From assembly GCF_016918565.1 (NCBI RefSeq), contig NZ_JAFFQD010000001.1:186001-250000 (forward strand): a stretch of 64,000 bases of DNA, written 5' to 3'. Numbering within the stretch: the first letter of the stretch is position 1; the number at the start of each line of letters is the position of its first letter. Made by a program: the position numbers and the translations under genes. The DNA comes from Desulfogranum marinum. GTDB taxonomy: Bacteria > Desulfobacterota > Desulfobulbia > Desulfobulbales > Desulfobulbaceae. The notes beneath the pieces were generated by a model. It was not told the origin of the DNA. It searched no databases and worked only from the letters and a program-made list of their open reading frames with translations. Positions 16,892 to 26,348 of the stretch are shown here, in pieces.

Positions 16892-18350
16892 GGACACTCC
16901 TTGAGACAGGTATTTTTATTATAACTTCCGCTCCGTTCTCTGTGGATGAAACCAGCAATCTCCCCTTGTGTTCATCAATAATTCTTGCAACTATACTCAG
17001 CCCAAGGCCGGAACCATGCTCTTTTGTAGTAAAAAAGGGTGTTGTGATCTTATGGATAATAGGTTCCGGAATTCCAGGACCAGTGTCTGTAATACGCAGA
17101 ACTGCCAATTCGCCTAGCAACGGGTCTTGCTCACGTGTCTGCCTGATATAAATCTCTCCGCCGTCCTTCATGGCCTCACAACTGTTGGTGATCAAATTAA
17201 CCAACACTTCCCTTATCCGGTCGCGATCCATCCATATGGTTGCTTCATTGTCGACACTTTCAACAACAAGAACTGTATCATACTGTTCAAGCCTGTATTT
17301 GAGCAGATTTGCCACGGAACTGATCAAATCGCCAAGACGATATTCTTTAAACTGGAGTTTGGGGGGACGGGCAAACTCTAGAAAAGCCGTTACTATCTTG
17401 TCTATCCGGTCAATTTCGTCTGAGATAACGTGCAAATCTTCATTTTGGGCATCGTTTAAATCAAGAGAGCGGGACAGGGAAAACATTCTCATTTTGATAG
17501 AAGTAAAAGGGTTCCGCATTGAGTGGGCCACGCTGGCGGCAAGCTCTCCCACAACGGCCATCCTTTCAGCATGGAGCAAGTTTCTTTTACTTTTTTTCAA
17601 CTCGTCGTGGGTCCGGTCAAACTCGCGCATCATCCCTTTCAGGGAGTGGCTTAATGATCCCACCTCATTCATATAGCTGTCTTGGGGAGTACTGCCGGTT
17701 TCAATGGCCAAATCCCGTATTGGCTGAAGTATCTGCTTATAGAGCACGGAAAAAAACAGCAAACACAAAACAACAAAAACACCTATGCACCAATAAGCCA
17801 AAAAGGTGATTTTTGCAGCTCCATGGGTCGCTGTTTTTTCCGTTTCCTGGATAACTCTCCATTGTTGCTCACGAAGTGTTTTACACAGTGTAAGCAGGCT
17901 GAAAAAAACATCACGCTGCTGTGCGTGGGAATTGGAGATCCCTTCCATGGATTTTCCTGCCTGGTAGTCGTGAATGGCACGTTCTTTGATCTGCCCGTAC
18001 TTTTCGTACTCAACAACAATCTGCTCCAAAATATCTTTCTGTTCCGGAGCAAAATGTAATGACTGCGCCTTTTTCAATTTTCGTTGAAACATAGAATGGA
18101 ACCGGTCAACAGCTTCCAGCCACTCTTTGTTTCCATCAACAAAGTAGTAGGTCAGCAATCCTTTCTGATCGGCCAGAGCCATTTCCATCTCCTGTGCGGT
18201 TCTATACTGGACCAGGTCTTTCTGCACGACCCTGCCAAACATACCCGTAACCTGCCGGGTATTCCACACCATAACCAGACTGCACCCCACTACCATCATA
18301 GTCATGGCGGCAAATATACAAATGAGCTTGGTTCTCAGGCTGATGTTCAT
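16869..18350 (-). CDS. Membrane histidine kinase paired with the NtrC-type regulator
   Basis: A 493-residue sensor. A first transmembrane helix (LICIFAAMTMMVVGCSLVMVW) precedes a helical periplasmic domain of about 145 residues resembling a four-helix bundle. A second helix (FLAYWCIGVFVVLCLLFFSVLYK) and a HAMP segment follow. The kinase core has the phospho-His in ELAASVAHSMRNPFTSIK and an ATPase domain with NLITNSCEAM, ITDTGPGIPE and GSGLGLSI. The stimulus is unknown. ATG 18350 is chosen for its GAGGAGT site; the open frame extends 29 codons further without character. It is divergent from the yhiI-rbbA-yhhJ operon, which suggests control of that exporter. Confidence 0.93.
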   Translation of the reverse strand: MNISLRTKLICIFAAMTMMVVGCSLVMVWNTRQVTGMFGRVVQKDLVQYRTAQEMEMALADQKGLLTYYFVDGNKEWLEAVDRFHSMFQRKLKKAQSLHFAPEQKDILEQIVVEYEKYGQIKERAIHDYQAGKSMEGISNSHAQQRDVFFSLLTLCKTLREQQWRVIQETEKTATHGAAKITFLAYWCIGVFVVLCLLFFSVLYKQILQPIRDLAIETGSTPQDSYMNEVGSLSHSLKGMMREFDRTHDELKKSKRNLLHAERMAVVGELAASVAHSMRNPFTSIKMRMFSLSRSLDLNDAQNEDLHVISDEIDRIDKIVTAFLEFARPPKLQFKEYRLGDLISSVANLLKYRLEQYDTVLVVESVDNEATIWMDRDRIREVLVNLITNSCEAMKDGGEIYIRQTREQDPLLGELAVLRITDTGPGIPEPIIHKITTPFFTTKEHGSGLGLSIVARIIDEHKGRLLVSSTENGAEVIIKIPVSRSVHELDSHH

Positions 18351-18416
18351 CACTCCTCTTCTCTCTTTGCAACAATAAGCTACCTTAACAAAAGTAACCT
18401 CTCTCCTTCTACAATC

Positions 18417-18433
18417 ATGGTATCGGACTTGCA
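18417..18433 (+). promoter_or_regulatory. Sigma-54 (-24/-12) promoter candidate before yhiI-rbbA-yhhJ
   Basis: TGGTATCGGACTTGCA has the invariant GG and GC with a 10-bp gap and a full TTGCA at -12; the CACG part is poor. Transcription would begin near 18444, about 65 nt before yhiI. It lies in the 159-bp gap between the kinase gene of an NtrC-type system and the divergent export operon. Confidence 0.45.
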
Positions 18434-18509
18434 ACAATCTAATCAGAGCAAACCAAAGACATGTTTAATCGACAGGGAACGTCTTCACATAAAACAATGA
18501 GTGCTGGAT

Positions 18510-19502
18510 ATGAAAAAAGCTGCATCTATTTTTAAGATTATTTTTTTTCTCCTGCTTGCAGGTATGGCTACGGCCACCTGGTACTACTATAAAGGCCAAA
18601 ATAACAAGAGTCTGCCGGAATATATAGCTTCCGGTAACGGTAGGATAGAAGCAACAGAATACGATATCGCCACCAAATATGCCGGCCGCCTTGACGAGGT
18701 AATGGCCGAAGAAGGCGATATGGTAAAAAAAGGACAGCTCCTTGCCAAAATGGATACCTATACTCTGGAAACCCAGCTGCGAGAAGCCAAAGCTTACCTG
18801 GTTGAGGCAAAGGATAAAAATGAATATGCCAAAGCCATGGCGGCTGTACGTGAGAGTGAACTCAACTTTGCCTTCCGGGAAAAGGAGCGTGCGATCAAAC
18901 TTTCCCATTTCAACAACATCTCCCAAAAAAAACTGGATCAGGCCATTACCGATTATGAAAGTGCGAAAGCAGAATTGCAAGCTGCCAAAATTCAGATTAC
19001 CCGAGCTGCATCGGGCACCGAAGCTGCCGCAGCGCGTATTGAGCGACTGAACGCCGAACTTGCGGAAATGGAACTTGTATCGCCGATTAACGGACGCATT
19101 CTCTACAAAATAGCCCAAAGCGGAGAGGTGCTTGCCGGGGGCGGCAACGTTTTATCCGTGCTTGATTTAACGGATGTATACATGACCATTTTTCTCCCCA
19201 CGGTACAGGCTGGAAAAATCTTTATCGGCAGTGAGTCCCGCATTATTTTTGATGCTTTTCCACAATTTGTTATTCCGGCCAAGGTTTCTTTTGTTGCTCC
19301 CCGCACCCAATTTACCCCCAAGGCCGTTGAAACCAGAACAGAGAGAGAAAAGCTTATGTTCAGGGTCAAAGTCAAAATAGATTCCACCCTGTTAAAAAAA
19401 TATGTAAACGTTGTCAAAACCGGTTTGCCGGGAGAAGCCTTTATCCTCATGGATGCACATGCAGCCTGGCCGGAAAACCTGCGCGTTGCCCTGCCACAAT
19501 GA
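18510..19502 (+). CDS. yhiI: HlyD-family periplasmic adaptor of the RbbA exporter (YhiI-like)
   Basis: A 330-residue membrane fusion protein: an N-terminal signal anchor (IIFFLLLAGMATATWYYY), the barrel half YIASGNGRIEATEYDIATKY, a long coiled-coil hairpin (about residues 75-180) and the second barrel half LVSPINGRILYKIAQSGEVL. It should connect the ABC exporter encoded next to the outer membrane. The gene order adaptor - fused ABC - ABC2 permease matches yhiI-rbbA-yhhJ of enterobacteria. A GTG nine bases upstream is an alternative start. Its stop overlaps the next ATG (ATGA). Confidence 0.9.
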   Translation: MKKAASIFKIIFFLLLAGMATATWYYYKGQNNKSLPEYIASGNGRIEATEYDIATKYAGRLDEVMAEEGDMVKKGQLLAKMDTYTLETQLREAKAYLVEAKDKNEYAKAMAAVRESELNFAFREKERAIKLSHFNNISQKKLDQAITDYESAKAELQAAKIQITRAASGTEAAAARIERLNAELAEMELVSPINGRILYKIAQSGEVLAGGGNVLSVLDLTDVYMTIFLPTVQAGKIFIGSESRIIFDAFPQFVIPAKVSFVAPRTQFTPKAVETRTEREKLMFRVKVKIDSTLLKKYVNVVKTGLPGEAFILMDAHAAWPENLRVALPQ

Positions 19503-22222
19503 AAACTAACGCACCCATTATTCTTTCCGAGCTCAGGCACCGCTATGGAAAAAACCAGGCTCTGCACGAGACATCGCTGACTATCCCTGCCGGTAAAATG
19601 GTTGGTTTGATAGGGCCGGACGGAGTGGGGAAATCTACCCTGCTAGGCCTCATTGCCGGTGCCCGTAAAATACAACATGGCAGCATTATGGTTTTTAACG
19701 GCGATATACGCAATCAGCACTTTCGCAACACCATTTCTCCGCGCATAGCCTTTATGCCACAAGGACTTGGCAAAAATCTCTATGCCACCCTTTCAGTGTT
19801 TGAGAATATAAACTTTTTCGGACGCTTATTCGGTATAAAAACCACACAACGGCACCGGCAGATCAAAAGACTCGTCGAGGCAACCGGACTTGCCCCTTTC
19901 CAAGATAGACAGGCAGGAAAATTATCAGGAGGAATGAAACAGAAACTGGGACTGTGTTGTGCACTGATCCATGATCCCGACCTGCTCATTCTTGATGAAC
20001 CCACCACTGGAGTTGATCCGCTTTCCCGTCGCCAATTCTGGGAGTTGGTTAAGCAAATACGTGATCGGCGCCCAGGCATGAGCATACTTATTGCCACCGC
20101 ATACATGGACGAAGCTGAAGGATTTGACTGGTTGATCCCCATGAATGACGGCAAAGTATTACAGACCGGCACATCAGCAGAACTCAAACAACTGACTACA
20201 ACCGAGACTCTGGAAGCAGCCTTTATTGCTCTGCTCCTGCACAACAAAGGGTATAAAAAAAGAGCGCTAACCATCCCCCCCTTGCAAGGCAAGACCGATA
20301 AAATAGCCATCTCTGCTCAAGGATTAAGCAAAAACTTTGGCCATTTTACAGCAGTGGACAAGGTAGACCTGGAGATCAGGCAGGGCGAAATATTTGGTTT
20401 TCTCGGCTCCAATGGCTGTGGCAAAACAACCACTATGAAAATGCTCACTGGTTTACTGCCGGCCACCAGTGGGAGTGCCCGCCTGTTTGACAACCCGGTG
20501 CAGGCCGATTCAATGGCAACCAAGCACCGAGTGGGATACATGTCCCAGGGTTTTTCACTCTATGAAGAACTGACAGTGATGCAGAACCTGCACCTCCATG
20601 CACGACTCTTCAATCTCCAGGAAGACGATGCCAGGCAGCGTATCAATTCCCTTTTACAAAGATTTAATCTTGTGTCGTATGCTGATGAAAATGCAGGCAC
20701 CCTCCCCCTTGGAATACGGCAACGCCTTTCCCTGGCTGTCGCTGTAATCCATACCCCGGATCTCCTTATTCTTGATGAGCCGACCTCTGGTGTTGATCCC
20801 ATTGCCAGAGATAGCTTCTGGGAACTGTTGATTGAGCTTTCTCGAAACCAGGGAGTCACCATCTTTATCTCCACTCATTTCATGAACGAGGCTGAACGCT
20901 GTGACCGTATTTCCCTGATGCATGCCGGCCGGGTACTGGTCACCGACGCGCCAGAGGCTATTCGCCGATCGCGAGGAACGTCAAATATGGAAGATGCCTT
21001 TATCGCCTACCTGGAAGATGAACAGGACCCGGAAATACCCTTTCCCCAGAACACGCAACTCAGCGGTCAGCGCATCGAGAGTACACACAACAACACATTT
21101 GATATTCGACGCCTCCTGGGCTACAGCATACGAGAGTCATTGGAAATCCTTCGAGATCCGGTATTGCTCGCCTTTGCCTTGCTGGGCTCCGCTTTGCTGA
21201 TGCTGGTTTTAGGATACGGTATTTCACTGGATGTGGAGAATTTAACCTTTGCGGTCCTGGACCGGGATCAGAGTCCGCTCAGCCGTGACTATATCCAAAA
21301 TATTGCAGGTTCCAGGTACTTTATTGAACGCCCTCCTCTTTACAGTGAGGAGGAATTAGATAAAAGAATGCGTAGCGGTGAGCTCAGCCTGGCCCTTGAA
21401 ATTCAGCCGGGCTTCAGCGCTGCTCTGAAAAGGGGGCGAATGGCAGAGATAGGTGTATGGATTGACGGCGCCATGCCCTTTCGCGCCGAAACCATTAATG
21501 GCTATGTCCAGGGAATGCATCTCAGCTACCTGACTGATCTTGCCAAACGTAAAACAGGAGAAGATATAACGTTACTCCCGGCTACACTTCAACCTCGCTA
21601 TCGCTATAACCAGGATTTTAAAAGTATTCATGCTATTGTGCCCGCAGTTATTCCCCTGCTGATGATGTTTATCCCGGCAATCCTTACCGCCCTTTCCGTT
21701 GTCAGGGAAAAAGAACTCGGCTCCATTGTTAATCTCCACGTTAGCCCCTCTTGTCGGTTGGAGTTCTTACTAGGCAAACAAATGCCATACATTGCCCTGA
21801 GTATGGCTGGTTTTCTCTGCCTTATCCTGGTGGCAGTTTTTGTTTTTTCGGTACCGCTTAAAGGGGATATATTTTTTCTGTGCCTTACAGGACTCTTGTA
21901 TGTAAGCGCTTCCACTGGATTTGGCCTTTTATTATCTTCCTTTACCCGAACGCAGATAGCAGCTCTGGCAGGCACTGCCATTATAACCTTACTGGCAACC
22001 GTTAATTTTTCAGGCATGACCGAACCGGTAAGCTCCCTTGAGGGCATGGGAAGGATTATTGGCGACAACTGGCCGGCCTCCTCTTTCATCATTATTGTCC
22101 GAGGCGTTTTTACCAAAGGCCTGGGATATGGCGACCTGGCACGCGAATTCAGGCATCTGGTTATTTTTGCACCGGCATTCACTCTTTTGAGTTTGCTGCT
22201 CCTGGAGAAACAGGAAAAATGA
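19499..22222 (+). CDS. rbbA: RbbA-like ABC exporter: two ATPase domains fused to a permease
   Basis: A 907-residue protein, the same size and layout as E. coli RbbA/YhiH. The first ATPase (residues 1-250) has Walker A GPDGVGKST, signature LSGGMKQKLG and Walker B LLILDEPTTGVD. The second (about 265-500) has Walker A GSNGCGKTT, a degenerate signature LPLGIRQRLS and Walker B LLILDEPTSGVD. The C-terminal ABC2-type membrane domain (about 540-900) starts with a helix before a large extracytoplasmic loop, then has at least five more helices. It should form an exporter with YhhJ- and YhiI-like partners. E. coli RbbA is reported to act on ribosomes; transport is the safer reading here. Confidence 0.92.
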   Translation: MKTNAPIILSELRHRYGKNQALHETSLTIPAGKMVGLIGPDGVGKSTLLGLIAGARKIQHGSIMVFNGDIRNQHFRNTISPRIAFMPQGLGKNLYATLSVFENINFFGRLFGIKTTQRHRQIKRLVEATGLAPFQDRQAGKLSGGMKQKLGLCCALIHDPDLLILDEPTTGVDPLSRRQFWELVKQIRDRRPGMSILIATAYMDEAEGFDWLIPMNDGKVLQTGTSAELKQLTTTETLEAAFIALLLHNKGYKKRALTIPPLQGKTDKIAISAQGLSKNFGHFTAVDKVDLEIRQGEIFGFLGSNGCGKTTTMKMLTGLLPATSGSARLFDNPVQADSMATKHRVGYMSQGFSLYEELTVMQNLHLHARLFNLQEDDARQRINSLLQRFNLVSYADENAGTLPLGIRQRLSLAVAVIHTPDLLILDEPTSGVDPIARDSFWELLIELSRNQGVTIFISTHFMNEAERCDRISLMHAGRVLVTDAPEAIRRSRGTSNMEDAFIAYLEDEQDPEIPFPQNTQLSGQRIESTHNNTFDIRRLLGYSIRESLEILRDPVLLAFALLGSALLMLVLGYGISLDVENLTFAVLDRDQSPLSRDYIQNIAGSRYFIERPPLYSEEELDKRMRSGELSLALEIQPGFSAALKRGRMAEIGVWIDGAMPFRAETINGYVQGMHLSYLTDLAKRKTGEDITLLPATLQPRYRYNQDFKSIHAIVPAVIPLLMMFIPAILTALSVVREKELGSIVNLHVSPSCRLEFLLGKQMPYIALSMAGFLCLILVAVFVFSVPLKGDIFFLCLTGLLYVSASTGFGLLLSSFTRTQIAALAGTAIITLLATVNFSGMTEPVSSLEGMGRIIGDNWPASSFIIIVRGVFTKGLGYGDLAREFRHLVIFAPAFTLLSLLLLEKQEK

Positions 22223-23352
22223 ACGTACAGCACATCTCCGTAAAAACGGTTTACAACCTCTTTCTCAAAGAAATAAGCAGCATCCGGCATGATAAGATAT
22301 TGCTGGTGCTGATCATATGGGCGTTTTCAGGAGCAATTTATATTGCAACAACAGCAACCTCAACCCAATTGCACAAAGCCCCCATTGCCATCGTTGATGA
22401 AGATCAATCGCCGCTCTCCAAACAAATTGGTGATGCTTTTTATGCGCCTTATTTTAACAAACCTGTCTCCATTACTTTCCCTGAGGTCGATCCGGTATTG
22501 GACTCTGGTAGCTTTTGTTTTGTCCTTATTATTCCATGCAATTTTCAACGTGATGTTACAGCCGGCAAACAACCTGAGTTGCAAATTAATATTGATGCAA
22601 CCAGAATGACCCAATCATTCATCGGCAACAGCTATATCCAGAGTATCATTCAAGGCGAATTAACGAACTTTATGGGGAGTATAGACAACGGGACAGAGCT
22701 CCCCTTCACACTGGTCCCTCACTATAAATACAACCCCAACCTGAGCAGCGGCTGGTTCGGCAGCATCATGGAAATCCTCAGCAATGTTACTTTTCTCTCT
22801 ATTATTCTTACTGGGGCAGCAGTGCTTCGGGAACGTGAGCATGGAACATTGGAACATTTACTGGCCATGCCGGTAAGCCCGGTGGAAATCGTGGCCTCAA
22901 AGGTTATTGCCAACGGGGTGGTAGTTTTGGTTGCGGTGGTGTTATCACTGTTTATTATGGTTCGCGCGGTCTTGGGAGTGCCGATCCATGGCTCGATTGC
23001 TTTATTTGTGGCAGGAACGGCCCTGCATCTCTTTGCCACCACCTCGCTGGGTATTTTTCTTGGCACCCTGGCCCGCTCCATGCCGCAACTGGGCCTGCTT
23101 CTGATCCTGACCATTCTCCCCCTGCAACTGCTCTCCGGCAGCATTACTCCCCGTGAAAGCATGCCTGATATCGTGCAACATATTATGCTGGCATCACCCA
23201 GTACCCATTTTGTCTCTTTTGCGCAGGCGATTCTCTATCGGGGAGCGGGGCTGGAGACAGTGTGGCCACAATTTATTGTACTGGCTATCATTGGTTTGAT
23301 CTTTTTTATTACAGCCACTGCCAAATTCAGGCAATTTGTTGCCGACAATTAG
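22219..23352 (+). CDS. yhhJ: ABC-2 type permease (YhhJ-like)
   Basis: A 377-residue membrane subunit with the ABC2 topology: helix 1 (ILLVLIIWAFSGAIYIATT), a large extracytoplasmic loop (about 40-175), then five helices, including the conserved REREHGTLEHLLAMPVSPVEIVASKV block that contacts the ATPase. It pairs with the membrane domain of the RbbA-like protein. ATGA overlap with the upstream stop shows translational coupling. No clear terminator follows. Confidence 0.92.
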   Translation: MNVQHISVKTVYNLFLKEISSIRHDKILLVLIIWAFSGAIYIATTATSTQLHKAPIAIVDEDQSPLSKQIGDAFYAPYFNKPVSITFPEVDPVLDSGSFCFVLIIPCNFQRDVTAGKQPELQINIDATRMTQSFIGNSYIQSIIQGELTNFMGSIDNGTELPFTLVPHYKYNPNLSSGWFGSIMEILSNVTFLSIILTGAAVLREREHGTLEHLLAMPVSPVEIVASKVIANGVVVLVAVVLSLFIMVRAVLGVPIHGSIALFVAGTALHLFATTSLGIFLGTLARSMPQLGLLLILTILPLQLLSGSITPRESMPDIVQHIMLASPSTHFVSFAQAILYRGAGLETVWPQFIVLAIIGLIFFITATAKFRQFVADN

Positions 23353-23688
23353 AGGGTACTACCAGCAGTATCAGCAGAGAGATGTGGAGGAATCCTGACC
23401 AAAAGAGCTGCTCAGCTTTATATGGCTACGCCCTTATCCCTAATCAAGAAAGCTATCCCTCTTATACAACCCCATAGCCACACACCTTTCTTTTTCACTC
23501 CAATTACTCTAAAGGTATCGCATTAATGCTTTGAACCCAGTACTATCTTCGCCCGAAAATTAACAAAAAAGCAGAGCAACCAATACGCCGGAAAAAACAC
23601 TAGCGTCGAAATATCCCCTGCAAAAATGATCACCTTGCCAAAATAATGAATTGCAAAGTATTCAACGACACAATTCAAGGTACAAAAC
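23353..23688. other. Intergenic gap without recognisable features
   Basis: This stretch separates the export operon from the permease gene. I see no repeat, hairpin with T-run, or conserved promoter in it. Short open frames are random in composition. Confidence 0.5.
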
Positions 23689-25017
23689 ATGCAAAAGTTG
23701 GAACGGAAATATGGGATTTGGACAGCTACCGCCATGGTGGTGGGCATTGTCATCGGTTCCGGAGTATTCTTTAAGGCAGACGATGTTCTGGTCGCCTCGG
23801 GTGGAAGCTTACCAACAGCATTGCTTGCCTGGGCCATTGGAGGGACGATCATGGTCATCACCGCTTCGGTCTTTGCCAGGATTGCAACCAGAGTAGAGAA
23901 GGTCAACGGGGTTGTCGATTATTTTGAAGAGGCGTACGGTCCAAAAGCCGGATATTTGGTGGCCTGGTTTATGACCTTTGTCTATTACCCGACACTGGTA
24001 GCTGTACTGGCCTGGGTATCGGCAAACTATACCGTCAGCCTCATGGGCATCGAAAAACAAGTGTGGCTCGTGGCGAGTTTTTACATGGTACTTTTTTTCC
24101 TCTTAAATATTTATTCTCCGATATTGGCAGGTAAATGGCAGGTCTCGACCACAATTATCAAACTTATTCCTTTAGCACTGGTGGCTGCGGTGGGCTGCGT
24201 TTCAGGACTTGTAAGCGGGCAGACGTTTTCGAGTTTTGCCAATGCAGCACAAAACGTCACCTCCGGGGGTGGTCTTGCTGTAGCAACACTTGCCACAGCT
24301 TTTGCTTATGAGGGGTGGATTATTGCAACCTCGATCAATGCTGAATTAAAAGACGCCAAAAAAACGCTACCCAAGGCGCTTTTCTTCGGTGCTTGCCTGG
24401 TGGTTGTCATTTATATGCTCTATTACCTCGGTATTTCAGGAATCCTGTCCAACGATGAGGTCATCGTCGCAGGAAACGATGCACCCGTAAAAGTTCTGGC
24501 AATTATTTTCGGAAAGCTGGGTGGAACCCTCCTGTCCGTATTTGTGATAATCTCGTGCCTCGGTACCTTAAACGGCCTTATCATGGGCTCGAGCCGCGGA
24601 ATGTATGCTATCTCCTCACGAGGGCAAGGGCCGAAGCCGGCATTCTTCAGTCGCGTAGACCCACGCACCAACAGTACGATTCTCTCCGCACTCATCGGTT
24701 TTACCATGTCCTGCTTCTGGCTCATGGTCTGGTACGGAAATTTTGCAGGCTGGTGGGGGAGGTTCATGGATATCTCCGAACTGCCCATCGCGTTTCTTTA
24801 TGTCATTTACATTTCTCTTTATTTCTGGGTAATGCGAACATTTACAGATTGCAGCTTCTTTATCAGATATCTCATGCCGTTGTTTGCCGGCGTTGGTTTG
24901 TGTTATATTATTTGGGGAGCTGTGCAAAAGGACATGTTTTTGCATTTCTTTCTGCTCACCCTGATTGTGATAGCGGCAGGCCTGCCCTACATGAAAAAAA
25001 ATCATTTCCCGCGCTAA
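23689..25017 (+). CDS. APC-family amino-acid permease
   Basis: A 442-residue inner-membrane transporter with 12 predicted helices of the amino acid-polyamine-organocation superfamily. The unwound first helix is seen as AMVVGIVIGSGVFFKADDVL, the GSG motif that binds the amino-acid carboxylate. Helix 6 reads ATAFAYEGWIIATSINAELKDAKKTLPKAL, typical of the LAT/basic-amino-acid branch. The ion coupling and substrate are not clear. It stands alone; no decarboxylase or deaminase lies next to it. Confidence 0.9.
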   Translation: MQKLERKYGIWTATAMVVGIVIGSGVFFKADDVLVASGGSLPTALLAWAIGGTIMVITASVFARIATRVEKVNGVVDYFEEAYGPKAGYLVAWFMTFVYYPTLVAVLAWVSANYTVSLMGIEKQVWLVASFYMVLFFLLNIYSPILAGKWQVSTTIIKLIPLALVAAVGCVSGLVSGQTFSSFANAAQNVTSGGGLAVATLATAFAYEGWIIATSINAELKDAKKTLPKALFFGACLVVVIYMLYYLGISGILSNDEVIVAGNDAPVKVLAIIFGKLGGTLLSVFVIISCLGTLNGLIMGSSRGMYAISSRGQGPKPAFFSRVDPRTNSTILSALIGFTMSCFWLMVWYGNFAGWWGRFMDISELPIAFLYVIYISLYFWVMRTFTDCSFFIRYLMPLFAGVGLCYIIWGAVQKDMFLHFFLLTLIVIAAGLPYMKKNHFPR

Positions 25018-25200
25018 AATAAACTGGGCAAGCAAGCTGCTCTACCCATTTCACCAGGCTATGCCTACGGGTTCAAGTGGGCCAAGATGATCATACGATA
25101 TTTATTGGCCATAACAAGGCAAGTGTAAACTCCCATAAATTGGGCTAAAAGATAATCATACAAGATGCCCGTAACATTACACCAGGGTTAATGGAGACTG

Positions 25201-25605
25201 ATGATGGCAGTTATAAAGTGGCGTGATTCCTATAACACAGGAATTGAGGCTGTTGATTTGGAACATCGCAAACTAGTCGAGCTTATTGAAGCGATGTACA
25301 TAAACGTCCGGGATAAAAAGCCTAAAGAAGCCGTTGAGAAGGTGATGAAGGAGATTGTAGACTACACGCAAAATCACTTTACCAACGAAGAATCGCTGAT
25401 GCAAAATGCGCAGTACCCAGAACTTGATGCCCATAAAACGGAGCATCAAAATCTGATAGATGAAGTTGCTGTCTTCCAAGACCGTCTGCTCAATAACTTT
25501 CCGGATGGCAGAGAGGACTTGTATCATTTTTTGCGGGAATGGCTAATCAATCATATTCTTGATTCAGATAAAAAATTCGCTGATTATATGGCTGACAAGC
25601 AGTAG
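25201..25605 (+). CDS. Bacteriohemerythrin
   Basis: A 134-residue four-helix oxygen-binding protein. The di-iron ligands are all present: His22, His59, Glu63, His78, His82, and the closing H-x4-D pair in INHILDSDKKF. Single-domain forms like this are common in micro-aerophiles and anaerobes, where they store, carry or scavenge oxygen. Start ATG is at 25201 or the next codon, after GGAG. Monocistronic. Confidence 0.93.
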   Translation: MMAVIKWRDSYNTGIEAVDLEHRKLVELIEAMYINVRDKKPKEAVEKVMKEIVDYTQNHFTNEESLMQNAQYPELDAHKTEHQNLIDEVAVFQDRLLNNFPDGREDLYHFLREWLINHILDSDKKFADYMADKQ

Positions 25606-25883
25606 GCATCCTCAAGTATCAACAATGGCGGTTGTTCTCAGATAAAAAATTTTGACAGCCTTGGAACGTAACCCAACAACAGCATTTGCAGTGAGTCCGG
25701 CAAAGGGTCAAGCGTTTTAAAACCAAGCCATAATATGCACAAGCAACGTATTGACACGTTGCGACAGATCTTGCTGTGCTGCAAGGGAATCACAAAAAGT
25801 CTACTCTCCAATCTACATGATGCTGATCGATAAACCCTCACAATAGCGCGCAGTTTTATGATCCATATTGCCAATGTAATTGT

Positions 25884-25912
25884 TTAGCCCGGATTTCTCA
25901 TCAATAAAGTTT
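25884..25912. repeat. Partial terminus of a MITE-like element
   Basis: The sequence starting AGCCCGGATTTCTCAT and running into AAGTTTTT resembles the right end of the element at 25998-26122 (AACCCGAATTTCTCATG... on the minus strand). It may be a leftover or a related element's end. The gap 25606-25883 shows nothing else. Confidence 0.4.
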
Positions 25913-25997
25913 TTCGCAGGACAAGGCACAAGCCGCGCAGCTGTAGTGGACTACCGCAAGTGGTTTGTAACGCAGATCCTGTGGAAAAATCTATTGA

Positions 25998-26122
25998 CCC
26001 GAAGGGGGAACTTTTTGATTGAAAACAAAAAACAGACTGTTAATTGTGCAGTTATTCATTAATCAATAATATCAATTAGTTGAGTTTAAAATCAAAAAGT
26101 TCATGAGAAATTCGGGTTAGCA
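25998..26122. repeat. MITE-like element, copy 1 (~125 bp)
   Basis: The ends read CCCGAA-N5-GAACTTTTTGATT and, inverted, AATCAAAAAGTTC-N9-TTCGGG, so the element has imperfect terminal inverted repeats of about 25 bp. The same element recurs at 41829-41954 at roughly 85% identity by eye. It carries no gene, as expected for a non-autonomous miniature transposon. It abuts a truncated histidine-kinase fragment. Confidence 0.75.
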
Positions 26123-26255
26123 GGCTCAAAAAGGAATGGGACTTGGTCTCACTGTTGCATTGTCTATAGTGCAACAGCATGGTGGTCATCTCGTCCTCAA
26201 ATCGAAAGACAATGTCGGCACATCTGTTTTTATCTATCTGCCGGCCACAGCTTAA
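26121..26255 (+). pseudogene. Decayed C-terminus of a histidine kinase
   Basis: Reading from the end of the repeat, the frame gives QAQKGMGLGLTVALSIVQQ followed by HGGHLVLKSKDNVGTSVFIYLPAT and a stop. This is the last ATP-binding motif (G2 box GMGLGL) and end of a histidine-kinase ATPase domain. Nothing upstream encodes the rest; a stop lies at 26118. The MITE-like element ends exactly here, so insertion or recombination probably removed the front of the gene. Confidence 0.8.
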
Positions 26256-26348
26256 AAAAATATTTCTCTGAAAAAGTCTTTCTACAGACGACTCGCAACG
26301 GGTCTATTGTGCAAAAGCACGGCATCAGATTTATCCAAAGGGGTGGGC

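Noticed and set aside
19499-22222. Assignment of the RbbA-like protein as a ribosome factor only
   Set aside because: Its gene sits between an adaptor and an ABC2 permease and includes its own membrane domain, so exporter function is the better supported reading.
21628-22290. Open frame of 220 codons opposite rbbA
   Set aside because: Arg/Ser-rich antisense shadow of the ABC2 membrane domain, no ribosome site or motif.
25107-25125. Sigma-54 promoter before the bacteriohemerythrin (TTGGCCATAACAAGGCA)
   Set aside because: Spacing fits, but the -12 part AGGC lacks the TTGC core; too weak to list.
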